Assembly: GCA_030295235.1 (NCBI GenBank)
Contig: AP026130.1
Coordinates: forward strand, 1,388,132-1,452,131
DNA length: 64,000 nucleotides
From: Fistulifera solaris
Taxonomy: Eukaryota; Bacillariophyta; Bacillariophyceae; Naviculales; Stauroneidaceae
Reading direction: 5' to 3'
Positions 30,704-43,373 of this stretch are shown piece after piece (position 1 is the stretch's first letter; every line of letters starts with the position of its first letter). The position numbers were made by a program, and so were the translations under genes. The notes under the pieces were generated by a model. It ran no database searches. It had not been told where the DNA came from and saw only the letters and a program-made list of their open reading frames with translations.

Positions 30704-33700
30704 CTAGCGTCGGCGCGATGTTTTAGATGGCTTGGAAGATTTGCGTTGCATACGGTCGGCCTGGCGTCTTTCACGAGCATTTTGTATCTCGGTATCAATC
30801 CAAGCTTCTTCCAAACAAAAGTCTTCGTCCAGCTCGGAGCGTTTAAGTCTGTGCACGCGAGGCGGTGGCATCTTGTAGTAATAGGTGGAACTCACTTCAC
30901 TTGAAACCGTTTCACCATCCTCGTGTCTCGACTCTTTGCTCTTTGTACCACGGTGTTTAATGAGTCGGCCCTGACGAATAAATGCAACCCCGCGATATTC
31001 TTCTGGGACAGCAATCATGTGAGGGTCATTCGATGCTTTGACAAAGTTGTGAGGAGTGGATTGGTCCGGGGGTCGAGTCTTATTTGCCGGACTAGCCGCC
31101 ACATTCTTGAATACATTTTCAAGAAGTGCATCTTCTTCATCGTCTCTCTTGCTCCTCTTCTGCCGCCTCTTGAGCTTTCGCTGAAGACGTTTCTCTTGGT
31201 GACGAATCTCGCGATCAACTTCGGCTTTCACCCACAAAAAGAATCTTTGTATTTTACGCGCAGCATTCTCTCGCTCCTGCTGACGCACTAAAACTTCAAA
31301 ATCTGGGTTGTCGCCGGCGATAATATTTCGCGCCTGCTCAAAGATACGTTTGAGAACACGTCGATTTTCATATTCTTTCAAAGCCAAATACTTGCGAGCG
31401 ACGGTTTGAACGACAATGACGGAGCCAATAAACTCAAGATATTTCATCTCCGCAAAAAATCGTCTGGACTGTCTTTGGATTTTGATACAGGCGAGATTAG
31501 TACGCGCAGAGTCCACAACTTGCTCTCTATAGGTCGAGCGCACCGAATACCCTCGCCAGGATCGTTGTATAGTACGAGCCGCTGCGTACTTGTGGAACGG
31601 CTTGGTGCATAGATATGCCCGAGCGTAACGTTGAATGATCCGTGCTGCAGCACGCTTCCAGAAGCAAAAGCGAATCAAATAGCCACGGACCATAGCCTGA
31701 ATTTTGCTGGCTGCAAGGTACTCTTTGTACGCTATTCGAACAACGTATGCTCTCCACGAAGCTTGAATCAATTGGGCCGCCATGAATTGACCATAGGCTT
31801 TTCGGACTACGTATGCCCTCCAAGTCTTTTGTATAGCCGTACTGGTTGCGACCTGACCCTCGCCGAGAGCAGAGACTGCCAGCAAAACATTGTCGCTGGT
31901 GTGACTTGCACGCTCGCCATTGCCACGAAGAACAGCTTGGATCTTAGACGCTGCTAAACTCTCGAGATCCAACCGTTGCTTAGCAAGATGACTTCTCCAA
32001 AATGTTTGGATTTTTCGAGCCGCCAAGTAAGTCAAGAATGCTTCCCGGCCTTTTTTGTACGCTGTTCGAATCACATGGCCGCGGAAATGGGCCTGAATTA
32101 AGCGACAAGCCAGATAGTCGACGCATAATCGGCGCACAGTGGCGCCTCTCCATCTCGTTTGAATCACACAAGCTGCCCTGTTGTCATCGACCTTAGAATA
32201 CAAAATTTCTTTTGCGGATTGACTGACACGTTGAGTTTGTCGTAGTTGAAACGCTTTGATGGCATGTTGAATAGCAATCACTCCCGATAAAATTGAAGCG
32301 TAGCGTTGTTTGGCCTTAAAGCCACGAAAGGTAGACTGAATTGTCATTGCACTGTCGAGAGAGATAATGAAATTGGAGAAATGCCAAAATCGCCTCCACT
32401 GTGCCTGAATTAGAGTCGCGGCTCGATGTTCGTATTTCATGATCAAGTACTCCGTCTCCGCAACGAACCGGCGCCAATACCGCTGGATTGTGACTGCTGC
32501 ATCATGGCGCTGCTGCTCTTGCATGTCACGACGGCGCCTGATTGCTAACCATCTGCGTGCAACACTTTGAACAATCACAACATCAGCGATTGCAAACATG
32601 TAGTCTGCATACGCGACAAACCCTCTCCAAACCTTTTGAATCCGCACAGCAGCCTGCAGGCGCTGCAGCTTCGTCTTGCAAAGCCACATCCTTACACCTG
32701 CTTGTAGCGTAATAGCGTGCCGATGACGCAGCGTGTTGGTTACTCTTCGTGCTTTCCATCTACGAACAGCAGACTGAGCGATCAATACATCAGCCAGGAA
32801 GTGCAAGTAGTTCATTGTGCAATCGTAAGATCTCCACTGAGTTTGGATAGCAACGGCTGCCTGGTATTCACGCTCATAGCGCTTCGCATTGGCCAGTTTC
32901 TGTGCTTTTCTTCTTAGCCAAACACTCTGGATTATTATGATATCCAATAAATCAAGTTGATAGTGGAATCTTCCAATGAAAGAGCGGTATGACGTTTGGA
33001 TTTTGGTGGCTGCAGCCCGCTTGACCGCTAGCTCTTTACGAACTAAAAACGTTCGTGCCACCGATTGAATTTGAATAATGGAAACCATCCGATCCATGGC
33101 TTTGTTCATTGCCAAGAACTTCCGAACTGCAGTTTGTATTATAGTGATGTTGTAAATTTTCTCGTAGACATCGAGCGTCGCCAACAGACCTCGAACATGG
33201 CGTTGGATTTCGATCGCACAACACTGTTGCAACAGTAACTGGTCTCGCTGAACACCGGCGCGATATAGCGCTTGGATCTTGGTCGCAGCATCATGTTTTA
33301 CTTTCATATCTGATTGAACAAACCAACGTCGTGCACATGCTTGTATCATGACAATGGCCCACATCCGCGTCAGAGCTTCGCGGAGCGCCAAATGTTTGCG
33401 CACAATGCATTGAATAGGAATAACGGCCGCCGATAGCAAGCGCAGTCCTGCTCTTTGCATGGGGTCGTTCTCGTCGAATGACATGGCTGTAGAATGCACC
33501 TGCACAGCGCTTTCTACCGATGGCCTGCCATTTCTTCGTAAAATGCTTCTCAGTCTACGGATGTCCGAGCCCACTGACGATAGCCTTTCGGGTGCATTAC
33601 GTTGTTTGGTGACCGAATCGGTCTCCAACAATGAAGTCGCCAAAATTCCGCTCGGTTCTGATCGACGATTAATTGACTTCTTGACTAAGGGAGGTTCCAT

Positions 33701-35189
33701 GGCCTCAGACGCTCGAGAGGGTACATTCCGTTGATTGAACAAACCACGACGAGCGGCCATAACTTTTCCGTGATCCTGTCCACGAAAACGATCAAGTCTA
33801 GGCTCCGGTGGCTTGGGAACTATCGGAGAGGCGGGAGTTGCTCGTGATTTTATCGCGGGTGAAGTGGGCACAGGAGATGATCGCGGTGAAAAGCGGTGCG
33901 CAATACTATTCCGTGAAGTTCCTACCATAGTCAAGGAACTATTTCTCGATGGAGAATCACTCATCCTACGTCTTGCTGGAGAAGCATCAGCCACTTTCAT
34001 CGAATGGAATGTGCTAGGTGACGGGGACCTTGTACGATGGCTTTCGGGTTTGGGTTCGGCTCGAGATTGACGTCTCTTCCGGACCATATCTTGCTTTGAT
34101 ATTTCCTGTTTTCTTACGTCGTCGCCTTCGTCTTCATCAGAAGTAACATCGACACAATCGAGGGCAGGATCATCGGCTGCGTTCCTTTCGCTCACGATAA
34201 TATGGTTGTGAAAGTGTTCAGCGAAAGGGTCTGCAAATATTTCCAGAGTCTCCGGATCAGATGATGTGTCGAATCGGTCAGCAGTGAACGGCGATATGCT
34301 AAAAGGGTCAACCGTTCTAGGGGCGAGCGTTATTCTCTTTTTGTTTTGAAAGAAGGAAGGATTTGTTAAACCACTGACTTCTGTTTGATTTGCAGGAGAA
34401 GTGGGTCTTTTCAAGAAGAAGCCGGATGCTTCCGGAAAAACGTCATCTTCCTCTGATACGGCCGTGTCTGAAGAATAAAGACGTTGCTGCGCTGAATTTG
34501 AAATGAAAATAGAGTGATGTGCGACCTCTCGCTAAGAATGGTTGAAAAAACACCCGTGAGAAATTGATGACAAAGTCGTGTCGTTTCTCTGTCGTGAAAA
34601 TACGTACCCCAAACGTGCTTCTGCTTGCTACTTGCTGTGCGAATCCACGAGATCGCTGGTCATGTTGCTTCTGCTGCCTCGCTAATATATCTTTTTCTCG
34701 CGTACGCAAAGGATCCTCTTCGACTGCAATAGGATTTTCACGTGAGCCGACTCCATCCCAGCTATCGGTAAAACGACCCTGCCAGGGATCCGTCAGATCA
34801 GCTGGAACAGCCCATTCCGTGGTGTTGATTGCTTGATTTCTTGGTTTCAAGAAGAAACCGTCATCTTCCTCTGGCCAGGTAGCTTGCGACCACGGATCCG
34901 AGGTTGTTGAGAGAGGAAACCTTTGATTGCGAGACTGAGCTGCAGCTGTTTCGTGGACTTGCTGGTTCACGCAGCTTCCCGCGGATACACTGTTCGAAAC
35001 TAATTTACTCTTGTTGACTGGGAGCCCGTGATTATTATCTTTTCCGTGGCTTATTGCTCGTTCAGTACGCTTATTGCTGATAATATTTCGAACTTCGGGC
35101 TGCACGACACTACGTCCGTTGCTTTTGCTTCTTACTGTTGAACGTGTGCTCCTTTCTTTTTTGCCCCCTAGAGCAGAGAAGAACTTCAT
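30704..35189 (-). CDS. IQ-motif-rich calmodulin-binding protein (~29 IQ repeats), two exons
   Basis: About 1,456 residues. Exon 1 is 34608..35189, the intron 34492..34607 (GTACGT donor, AAATTCAG acceptor), and exon 2 30704..34491. Joining in frame needs one more G at the four-G run before the donor, giving STFG-AQQRLYSSDTAVSEED. The N-terminal ~500 residues are disordered and Ser/Pro/Arg-rich, and both exons carry a similar acidic-GFFLK motif. Then come about 29 IQ-type motifs (for example ARKIQTFWRSHLA, AVRIQKVWRGFVA), in part alternating with degenerate I-I-Q-S-x-x-R-R forms. The C-terminus is strongly basic. IQ motifs bind calmodulin, centrin or myosin light chains; ASPM and centrosomal or myosin-like scaffolds have such arrays. 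There is no motor or calponin-homology domain, so a cytoskeletal or spindle scaffold is inference. Confidence 0.8.
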
Positions 35190-37118
35190 TGCTTAATTCG
35201 AGGATAATAGCAATGGCGTTTCAAGTTGTCTATTTCACTGTCATTGACTTTCCTCTTGCTTCAATTGAGGACGAGAGATGCACGGCTCCGTGAATGCGGA
35301 TTTGTATTCGTTCCACACCAGCGAGAGCGATTCACGGCGACTTTCCGTTAATCAATACATAGAAAATCAAACTACTTCCTTTCTTATTGTCATGAGTGAG
35401 TCTGTGTATACTTAAACTGTTCGTTCTTAATTATTCGTAAATTTAGCGAACTAGATAGTGGTACCGGCGACCAACGGATATCCGTTGAAACTAATTTTCG
35501 ATTACTTCGTCTAAATAGCACCTTTGTGAAATCGTTCAAACTCAGTATTCAGAAACATTGAATTTTCGAAATTAATAAACCTTTCGACTGTAGCGTTGAA
35601 TGTAGAATTGTTTAGTGACCGAATTACACCTCAGTCCCGGATTACTATTAATCACAACCACGACCACAACTTTTACCAATTTAACTTGCCAATAGGATAC
35701 TTGTAATGGACCATGTTTCACTGCTCATTGTGTCCCGTGAAAGTTATGTTTGTTGCTGGTAACACCTGTCTATGAACAAGTGGTGTTAATTTCAATTTTG
35801 CTGGACTGTCTGTGAACAAGTGGTCTTTTACAGCAAGCTTGTATGTTCACTACAAATAAAAGCACGGAAAATTCATTTGTTGCTAATAAATAAAGGACAG
35901 AAAATTCAATGGTTGCTAGTATAGAATGTCTATGAACAAATAATGGTGTTCATTACTTCAAAATAAAAAATTCTTGGCGTCTGTTCTGCCAATAGTAGTT
36001 GTTCACTACAAAATAATGGACGGAAAATTCGATGGTTACTGGTATTGGTATAGGGTATAGGCAAATAGTAATGATTAAAACACAGATCCCAAATATCTGA
36101 AATGCCCACAATATCTCCGTTAAATACAAAAAAAACGATTCCAGAATTTTTGGAACGACTGCAGTATCTTGTTATGACCCAAACTTACGATTCCAGAATT
36201 TCTGGAACAACCACAGAAATTCGGTGAGACCCAAAACAATGATATTGATTTTGATATTCCAGAATTTTTCTGGAATGACCCAAGAATCTCCGTTAGGTAC
36301 CATATACCATATAACGATTCCTTCCAGAATATCTGGAACGACTAAAGAATCTTGGATGTCCCAAACTTACATTTCCAGAATATCTGGAACGACTGCAGTA
36401 TCTTGTTATGACCCAAACTTACGATTCCAGAATTTCTGGAACAACAACAGAATCTCGGTTTGACCCAAAACGATGATTTCAGAATTTCTGGACTGACCCA
36501 AGAATCTTTGTTAGGTACCAAAAACCGATTCCAGAATATCTGGAACGACTACAGAATCTTGGTATATCCATACTTACGATTCCAGAATTTCTGGAACAAC
36601 CACAGAATCTCGGTTTGACCCAAAACAATGATTTCAGAATTTCTGGAAATGATCACAAACTTTCCGTTTGACCCAAACTAACGGCTAGTGATGCATAATG
36701 GTGTGCTCGATGCTTGTTGTTTTCGTTGGAACAGATAGTCCGGCCGGCGGCCGGCAGGCGCAGGGCGTTTGACGAAAGACGAAAATGAACAGTGCCCGGT
36801 CGACGGGACTGATGACGTCAAAGCGACGCGACAAAGGGGTGTAGTGTGTAGTTGTAGTGTGTAGCAATGAGTTATAACAGTAGGTGTGTAACTCTGTCCT
36901 CCGTCCTCCTTTATCATGTCCTTAACCTTAACTTTTCCGCGTCTCATCCATCATTTATGGCTCTGTACGTCTCACGTCTCTATCGCATCATTGCTGCGCT
37001 ACGGATTTTTGCCGCTCCGCGACCATCGCAAACTTTGACTGCAAGTATTACGTAGACCTACTCCGTATCATACTACTTGGTATTATCTTTTTGTGATTTC
37101 TTCTTTTTTATAACAACA
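35190..37118. promoter_or_regulatory. Divergent 1.9-kb intergenic region with repeats
   Basis: It separates the divergent IQ-protein and nucleoporin-like genes. From ~35735 to 36060 there are loose repeats (GTCTATGAACAA, GGAAAATTC, ATGGTTGCT, each two to four times). An ordered palindrome array follows at 36139..36648. A G/C-rich stretch with nested CCGGCCGGCGGCCGG lies near 36732. The immediate nucleoporin leader is A/T- and pyrimidine-rich. I see no gene. Confidence 0.55.
36139..36648. repeat. Array of ten TTCCAGAATNTCTGGAA-type palindromes
   Basis: Copies begin near 36139, 36191, 36257, 36322, 36373, 36425, 36477, 36530, 36580 and 36632, about 51-66 bp apart. Each is an inverted repeat centred on AATATT- or AATTTCT-like sequence. 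Spacers also repeat (CGACTGCAGTATCTTG, GACCCAAAAC, GTTAGGTACCA), so the array grew by tandem duplication. Each palindrome contains TTCnnGAA pairs, the core of heat-shock elements. Confidence 0.85.
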
Positions 37119-40100
37119 ATGTCGGTGTTACCGTCACAGACACTTGCAGTCTTTCACGACGATGAAGAATGGCTATCGCGCATCATCGCTGACGCACAAG
37201 CTCTCGAAGAGTTTCCTTCATCTGTTTTCATCGACCGTTTCTTGAAGGATCGATATTCTGAAACAACTTGCTGGACCGAATGGGTTACACAAGCGGAAGC
37301 GTACGGATTCGTCATACCCCGTGATATCTCGTTTATTCAATCATATGATGTTCCTTCGTCTGCATCGACAGAAACGCCGCTTCCTGCGCGTTTATCTGAG
37401 TCTTTGTCCGAGCGATAACGATCTTGCTGAATGTGTCTCGCGACACCGCGATAGAACTCACTACGACAACTTTGGCGACGTCTTCCGTCGATATTTCAAA
37501 TGATGAGTTTGAAGCTGGCTTAGATCTTGTTTTAAAGGTAGTCGAGTGCTACCACCGTCAACGCATAGCTCGCTTGGGTGTGCTTACAGAACTGTTGCGA
37601 ATCGAGCAAGCGGCTAACTCAGATAGTACCAAACAGCAACATGCTCATTCTACCCCGAGCCGCTCAAAAGCCGAAGGAATTGTTCAACAGCTTGAACCCT
37701 TCAACCTATTTGCGATTCTCCTCATGGCAGCCGTTTCACAGAAAGATAATGAAGTGCCCTCAACTTCTCTTTCTCGATCCCAACGTGACGCACTACGAGA
37801 TTTGCCTAAAACAACCACATTTGCTTCTTTTATTACCAATCTGATGCAAGTTCAAAACATGTTTGCGAAAGAGCAGCAAAGCAAGGCCATGGAAGCACTC
37901 GTCGCTCTATGTTACGAGCGTGTCACCATACAACGCGCTCATTTGATCGTTTTGTCCGTAGCGTGTTCCGAAACAACTGACCATTTGGTAGGAATGTTGG
38001 GAGTTGAAGGGCTGGCACTCTGGAAGGAAACACCAGATCATCCACTCCTGCAAGGCGCTCAGGCACACGAGGAGCTAAGGGCACTCGCAAAAGTGTGGCA
38101 GCGACAATGTCTCGTATCGAAACCCTTCACGCTCATGGTGCTGGGTCTCGGTCTACTCGTGCAGGCAGCAAAATTGCCGGAGAGTTCAACTTTATTGGAA
38201 ACAGCGAATGAGCAAGACGCCTTTGGTTATTTGTATGAAGTTTTGAGGCAACTTGTTCGGCCTGCTTGCTCGTCTCCTGATGAAAACGCAGAATTGGATG
38301 CGTCGAGCCTTATGTATGCTGGCATTGGGCGGGAAGTTGTCTCGGCGGCAATAACGGCATTTTCCCAAAATTTGGAAAATGCCAACAATGTCGACATCTT
38401 TTGTATGTTAGCGGCCATTATTACGCAAAATAGTCCTACCATGACACAGCAATTCTGGGTCGATTGGTCTGTCTACACAAAAATGTCCGAAGAGAGACCT
38501 TTTTGTGTGCTTTTGGATCACGCCCATCAACTTGCTCAACGAATGTACCCTTTGCCCTTGTTAAGAATGGTCACTTCCCTTGTCTCGACTGCAGAATCGG
38601 TCCGCGTCGTCTTAGAGGACTTTGTTCCGCCAAATCTATTTTCTCAGGCTCTGTTAGGCAAAGAGAAGAATGAAGACTCTCTGGTAGTAGTTATTGAGTG
38701 CGTCCGCGTATTTGCTCATCATGCTAATACTGCCTCAGCGCGGCGTTTGTTGTGTCGAGCGATTGACCCAAAGCTGCTTTGCCAAGCTGTGCTGGAGACT
38801 TCCAGCGAAAATGCCGGTGCAGCCGGAATGGAATCGCTTTCAATGCTGTTGCATGACAATGCTGAATGGACCCGAGTTATTGCAGACTCTTTTCACTGGA
38901 TCGTGGGCGAACGTTGGCAAAACTTGGTGTTCCGCGGGAACCTGACCGCTGGAGCGGCCGCTCAGTTTTTGAGTCGTTTCTTTCGGAATATGACAGCGGT
39001 GTTTTTGCTCACGATACGGATGAAACGTTTGTTCTTAGTTTTTTAAGTTGCTTCTACCAGGCACTCATGACACTCGTATCATTACTGGCTTCGTCTGTTC
39101 CAGTGCTTTCGAAGCCGGCCTTGGTCGGACAGAAGCAACTGACGTACAAAAGCGCCATTTCTATAATGGAATGCGTACACACCACCTTGCAATATGCCGG
39201 GCCCATGGAAGCGCTGCACCCGTCTTTTGCCGTAACACAAGCTGTTTCTGATTTTCGTTGGAACATCATTTCATCGATACCTGGGAAATCTATCATTTTC
39301 TACGCAACAGTACCTGTCTCATTGAGCATTGCCCGCTTTTTAGATGAAGAGATCCGTGACGCGCAATTTATTCGGTTAAAAAGACATTCTAATTTGTTCC
39401 AGACTTGGCTCTCCACCGCAAGCACGGACGCTCTACCGAATGGCGAATTTCAGTCCTTAGTGATGGAGTTGCTGGAGAATTCCGACCTATTGTCCTTCGA
39501 CTTTTCGGATATGACATTTCAAGACGGTGATACATTGAATATGCCCATACAAGCGGCTTCGACTGCCATCAATATACTTATTATATGGTGTAGTGTGGTG
39601 GACTCAAGGCGTCAACGTAATGCAGAGGCTGTAGACTCGGAGTACCCTCATGTTCTCTTGTCGGCACGAGGGGATCTCCCACACCTGAGCCCTACTACGT
39701 CCCGAGCAGTTACCGCGGTTTGGAATGCAGCGTCCATATCATATGCAGACGTATTTACTGGATATATTCAGGTGCAATCAATGTCTGACGGTGATACGTC
39801 AATTTCCGAGAAAGGAATGAATCTTCTCGCTGTTTTGTCTAAGCGCGCAGCATTGGTAAAGGACGATTCCTTCTTTCGAACCGTTTTAGACTCGACATCT
39901 CTTTCTGCGAAGCTCCGAAAGCAAATTGAACTCTTGTCAAGGTTTGAAGGAGATTGCGATTACAAGGTATTCACGCATGCTTTCGCTATTTTGGCTCATT
40001 GTGCACGTTTCAATCTTGAAGGCGTTACCAAAGCTTTGTCCAGTAGCTCTATCAAAACGATGCAGATGATTATAAAAAATACCTGTTCTGACTTAGTAAA

Positions 40101-43100
40101 GTTGAAACAACATGGGGCTGATCCATCAGCAACACACCAGAATCAACTTGAAATCGCGACAGGATGCCTACAGCTGACTTTGTCGTTACGCCGAGCAGGC
40201 TTTTGCATTGACAACAATCCCCATGAAATATATTCAGGAGTATTGCGCGATTTGCTTCATTTTCTGTCTGTCTGTGTTCCTTCAGAAGATGGTTCCATAC
40301 TTGCTGGACTTCTACCCAACTTTAGGTGCCTCGCTGTGGATTTGATCACTTTCGAGCTATCGATTTTACCGGCTCATCGTATGAACGAGCAGCGAATAAA
40401 GCTGATTTCTGATTTTAACACAGTTTTTGGCCATAGTTTGTCGGGTCTTGTCACGTTGTCGAAGCACTATCTTGAACTTCGTCATCTGGATCAGCTTCTC
40501 GAAGTCTACGACCGCCATTTCGGAAAATTCGAAATTGTGCGAGGAAAGTCTGTTGAGCAAATAATGGGTTACTTCGTCAACATAGTGGGTGAAAATGGTC
40601 AAGAAAATCTCGACATGAGTTTTGCTTCGTCGTGGCTGGCTGCTTTTCTATCGGAAAACTCGATTGCGCTGAATGATCTCGCACTCACGTACTCCCGGTT
40701 TCTTAGCGAAAACTGTTTGTTGGTGTCGTGGAAGTCGCTTTTGACCTTCATGTGTATCCAAGAGGATGCCATTGGACGAGGACCTGAGCAAAGTCATGTG
40801 CTTGGAACACATATGAAACTACAGGCACTTACAGCAATGTTGCGGAATTTAGAGGCTATGGAACGGATCCAGCCGGACTTGGTGCGGGATACGAAACACA
40901 GAGTCGTTACAACCTTATCCTTCATATCATTTCATTGCTTTCACGGGGGTGAAGATTGGGCTGAAATTATAAGTCTAATAACAGCTTGCTGCCGAAAGAT
41001 CGTTCAGATCACAATCAATATCTCTGCACCAGTACGTCGATATTGATCTGCATGCTGACTATCTGCTTGAAAGTTTTCGTTGCTAACACGTACTCTCTTC
41101 TTTCCCTAAAGGATGTGTTTGCCGGGATAGAGCAGTTACTCGCGTATGCTGCCACGCTCCTTAATGCGGTTCGACCGAGATTCGCCGATAGCTCTGAAAC
41201 CGTTATTCTCATATCGTTAGCTGAAATTGCTTGCCAGATAGTCGAAATGATAACAGGCTACCACACATCGTCGGGAAATCACGGTAACCATATCCCATGC
41301 TTGACAGTTTGTTTATCTGTACTTGTCGCATTGATAATCCAAGACGAGCCATCCAATAAGCTGTGGAGAGGGGGAGTCCGAGTTTCGCGAGCGCATCCTC
41401 CAGCTACTCAAGGAATATGATGTGATTGAAAACTTGGCCGGTCGAATTAGTTTTGCGACAATTGATGGAAGTTCTACTGACCAGAAAGTAACGAGCCACT
41501 ACAATACGACTCATCTTGTGCTTGCACTCCTCAGCAAAATCGCGAGCATTGGTGATGCTGATCTGTTATCGCTCCTCGTGCGAAGCGAGTTAGCACGTCT
41601 TTTACCTAAACGTATTCAATTTTTGACTCACTCGATTGGTTGCTTTCCCATGCGAGGGTATATCACTGACTCTAAATTATCACAAAAAGGCCATTTACGT
41701 TACGAAAGACAGTTGTCACACAATCCAAAAATCTCTTGAGCGGGGAAGAGACGATCCGCGACACAAGGTCTGGAGGGCTAGCATTAGTTTCCTAGCGGCT
41801 GGTTTGCGTTCGGCGACTTCACAAGACTGCGATGAGGCAACGCGAGAAAAATACGTCATTCTGGCTCTCGATTTTCTCTCTGCCAATGCAGAGACAATAA
41901 GAACGTGTCTTAAGCAGTGCAGTTCGATATTTTGCAACCAGGAATACCCAGTTCTCACGATGAACTTACTGGAAGAAGCCGGTCTCATTTTGTCGTTGAC
42001 GGGGGAGCTTTGCTCAATTGATACACTGGAGACTTTTCAAAGAAAATACAAAGGCCTTTACAACATGTTCTTGGACTTTTGTAAAACCCTTCTTGCAAGT
42101 TTGAGTTCCTTTATTTGTTCTAGCTCAACTTCAAGGGAACTTTTCCGCTGCATCGACGAAGTAGAAGACGCTGATGCCATGGCTCTTGATTCCATCACAC
42201 ATATATCGGACTTAGGTATTTTGTTTTTCACATTAGCTGGCGGTATTTCGAATGCTCGCCACGAAGCCATTAGACATTCACATTTTGCGTCGGTGAGTAT
42301 TTTGGATTACTGTTGCTGAGCCTGCTGACCAACATCTAACAAATTGTTCTGGATAGCGATGCTCAGCACCGGTCACTCCGGATGACGTTTCAAAGCAGGC
42401 TTCATTTCCACCCGGATTTGAGCCAGACGTGCGTTTGCGAACGAACTCCGATCCAAACTCGTTGTATTGTTTAGAGCGCAAATGCAGAGAAGCTGTAAAT
42501 AATACTTTCTCGTTGCAGATGGAGCTCCAAGCCGCACGAGTTCTGTTTCATGTTGTTCATATTTTATTGCGATCTCATCCAGCTGCCACTTCTTTGGTGA
42601 TGCTGTCTGATAATGCTCGACATGACACGGCGCCAATCATTCGAGAGGGATCTCACGTTGCGTTGCAGGTTGAAGCTCGATCGCCCGCTATCACACTTGC
42701 TGAAGTTGTACGATGCGACACTGTGAACCGCCGATGGGAAGTTTGTTCACGGCAAAACGGCTCTACAATTTACTCCGTAGTGTCTCGAAAACAAATTGTT
42801 GGTGTAGAGGACGTATCTCTAAGACACGCAATACTTGGCAGTGCCCCTGCCCCGCGATCTTCTGCGGAATTGGCGAAATTAGTAGGTGCAGCTTCCCTCG
42901 GACATTTAATCTTGGCTCTTCGCTGGTGTCGATATTCGGACATGGTAGAAGATGGCGACTTCGTGGCAAGAAGGCTTGCAGAGCTGTGTACATTTCTTCT
43001 AACGGCCGAAATTTCAATGCATCGTGAATCAGGAACATTATCTTCTACCGAGACTTTTTGTTTGCAGCTCATGGATTTATATGGAGAAAAAGATGATTTC

Positions 43101-43308
43101 GCAACGTTGCTAAAAAGATTTTTCGGGGCCATTGTTCGAGGATCGCAGAGGTCAGCTTCAACCGATTCTAAATCAAGAGGTTTGGTGTATGGCGCGCGAG
43201 CAGCTGCACGATGAATTACACGAGGCCACTCTGCGTACGCAACAGCGTGTCCACGGACGCGGACATTCTTCGATCGCCCGCAATTCTCCCAGGAAGCCCG
43301 AGTTTTAG
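37119..43308 (+). CDS. Nup205/Nup188-like giant nucleoporin (solenoid), frame-broken in the assembly
   Basis: About 2,000 residues, starting at the ATG in ACAACAATGTCGG. It is almost wholly alpha-helical solenoid without enzyme motifs. The segment YPLPLLRMVTSLVSTAESV resembles the family's 'y.p.LrlLtsLa' repeat, and total length matches human NUP205 (about 2,000). Such proteins form the inner-ring scaffold of nuclear pores. Two introns are clear: 41032..41111 (GTACGT to CTAAAG) and 42293..42356 (GTGAGT to GGATAG). Frame breaks near 37400 (T3), 38970 (T5), 41372 (G5), 41650-41665 and 43170 (A3) are each fixed by one base. The last extends the C-terminus from 43214 to TAG at 43306-43308, through AREQLHDELHEATLR. 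A small beta-rich segment (VEARSPAITLAEVVRC) interrupts the helices near the C-terminus. Family assignment is from size and style; no diagnostic motif is decisive. Confidence 0.6.
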
Positions 43309-43373
43309 CAAAGAAAGTATATGCGTGAAATGGCGGTGTTAAAGTCCATTAAATGTTACATTGAGTATTACAG

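Noticed and set aside
36139-36648. CRISPR-like array of palindromic repeats with ~35-bp spacers
   Set aside because: The spacers themselves repeat, copies differ in the palindrome centre, and the context is a eukaryotic nuclear promoter. It is a palindromic tandem repeat.
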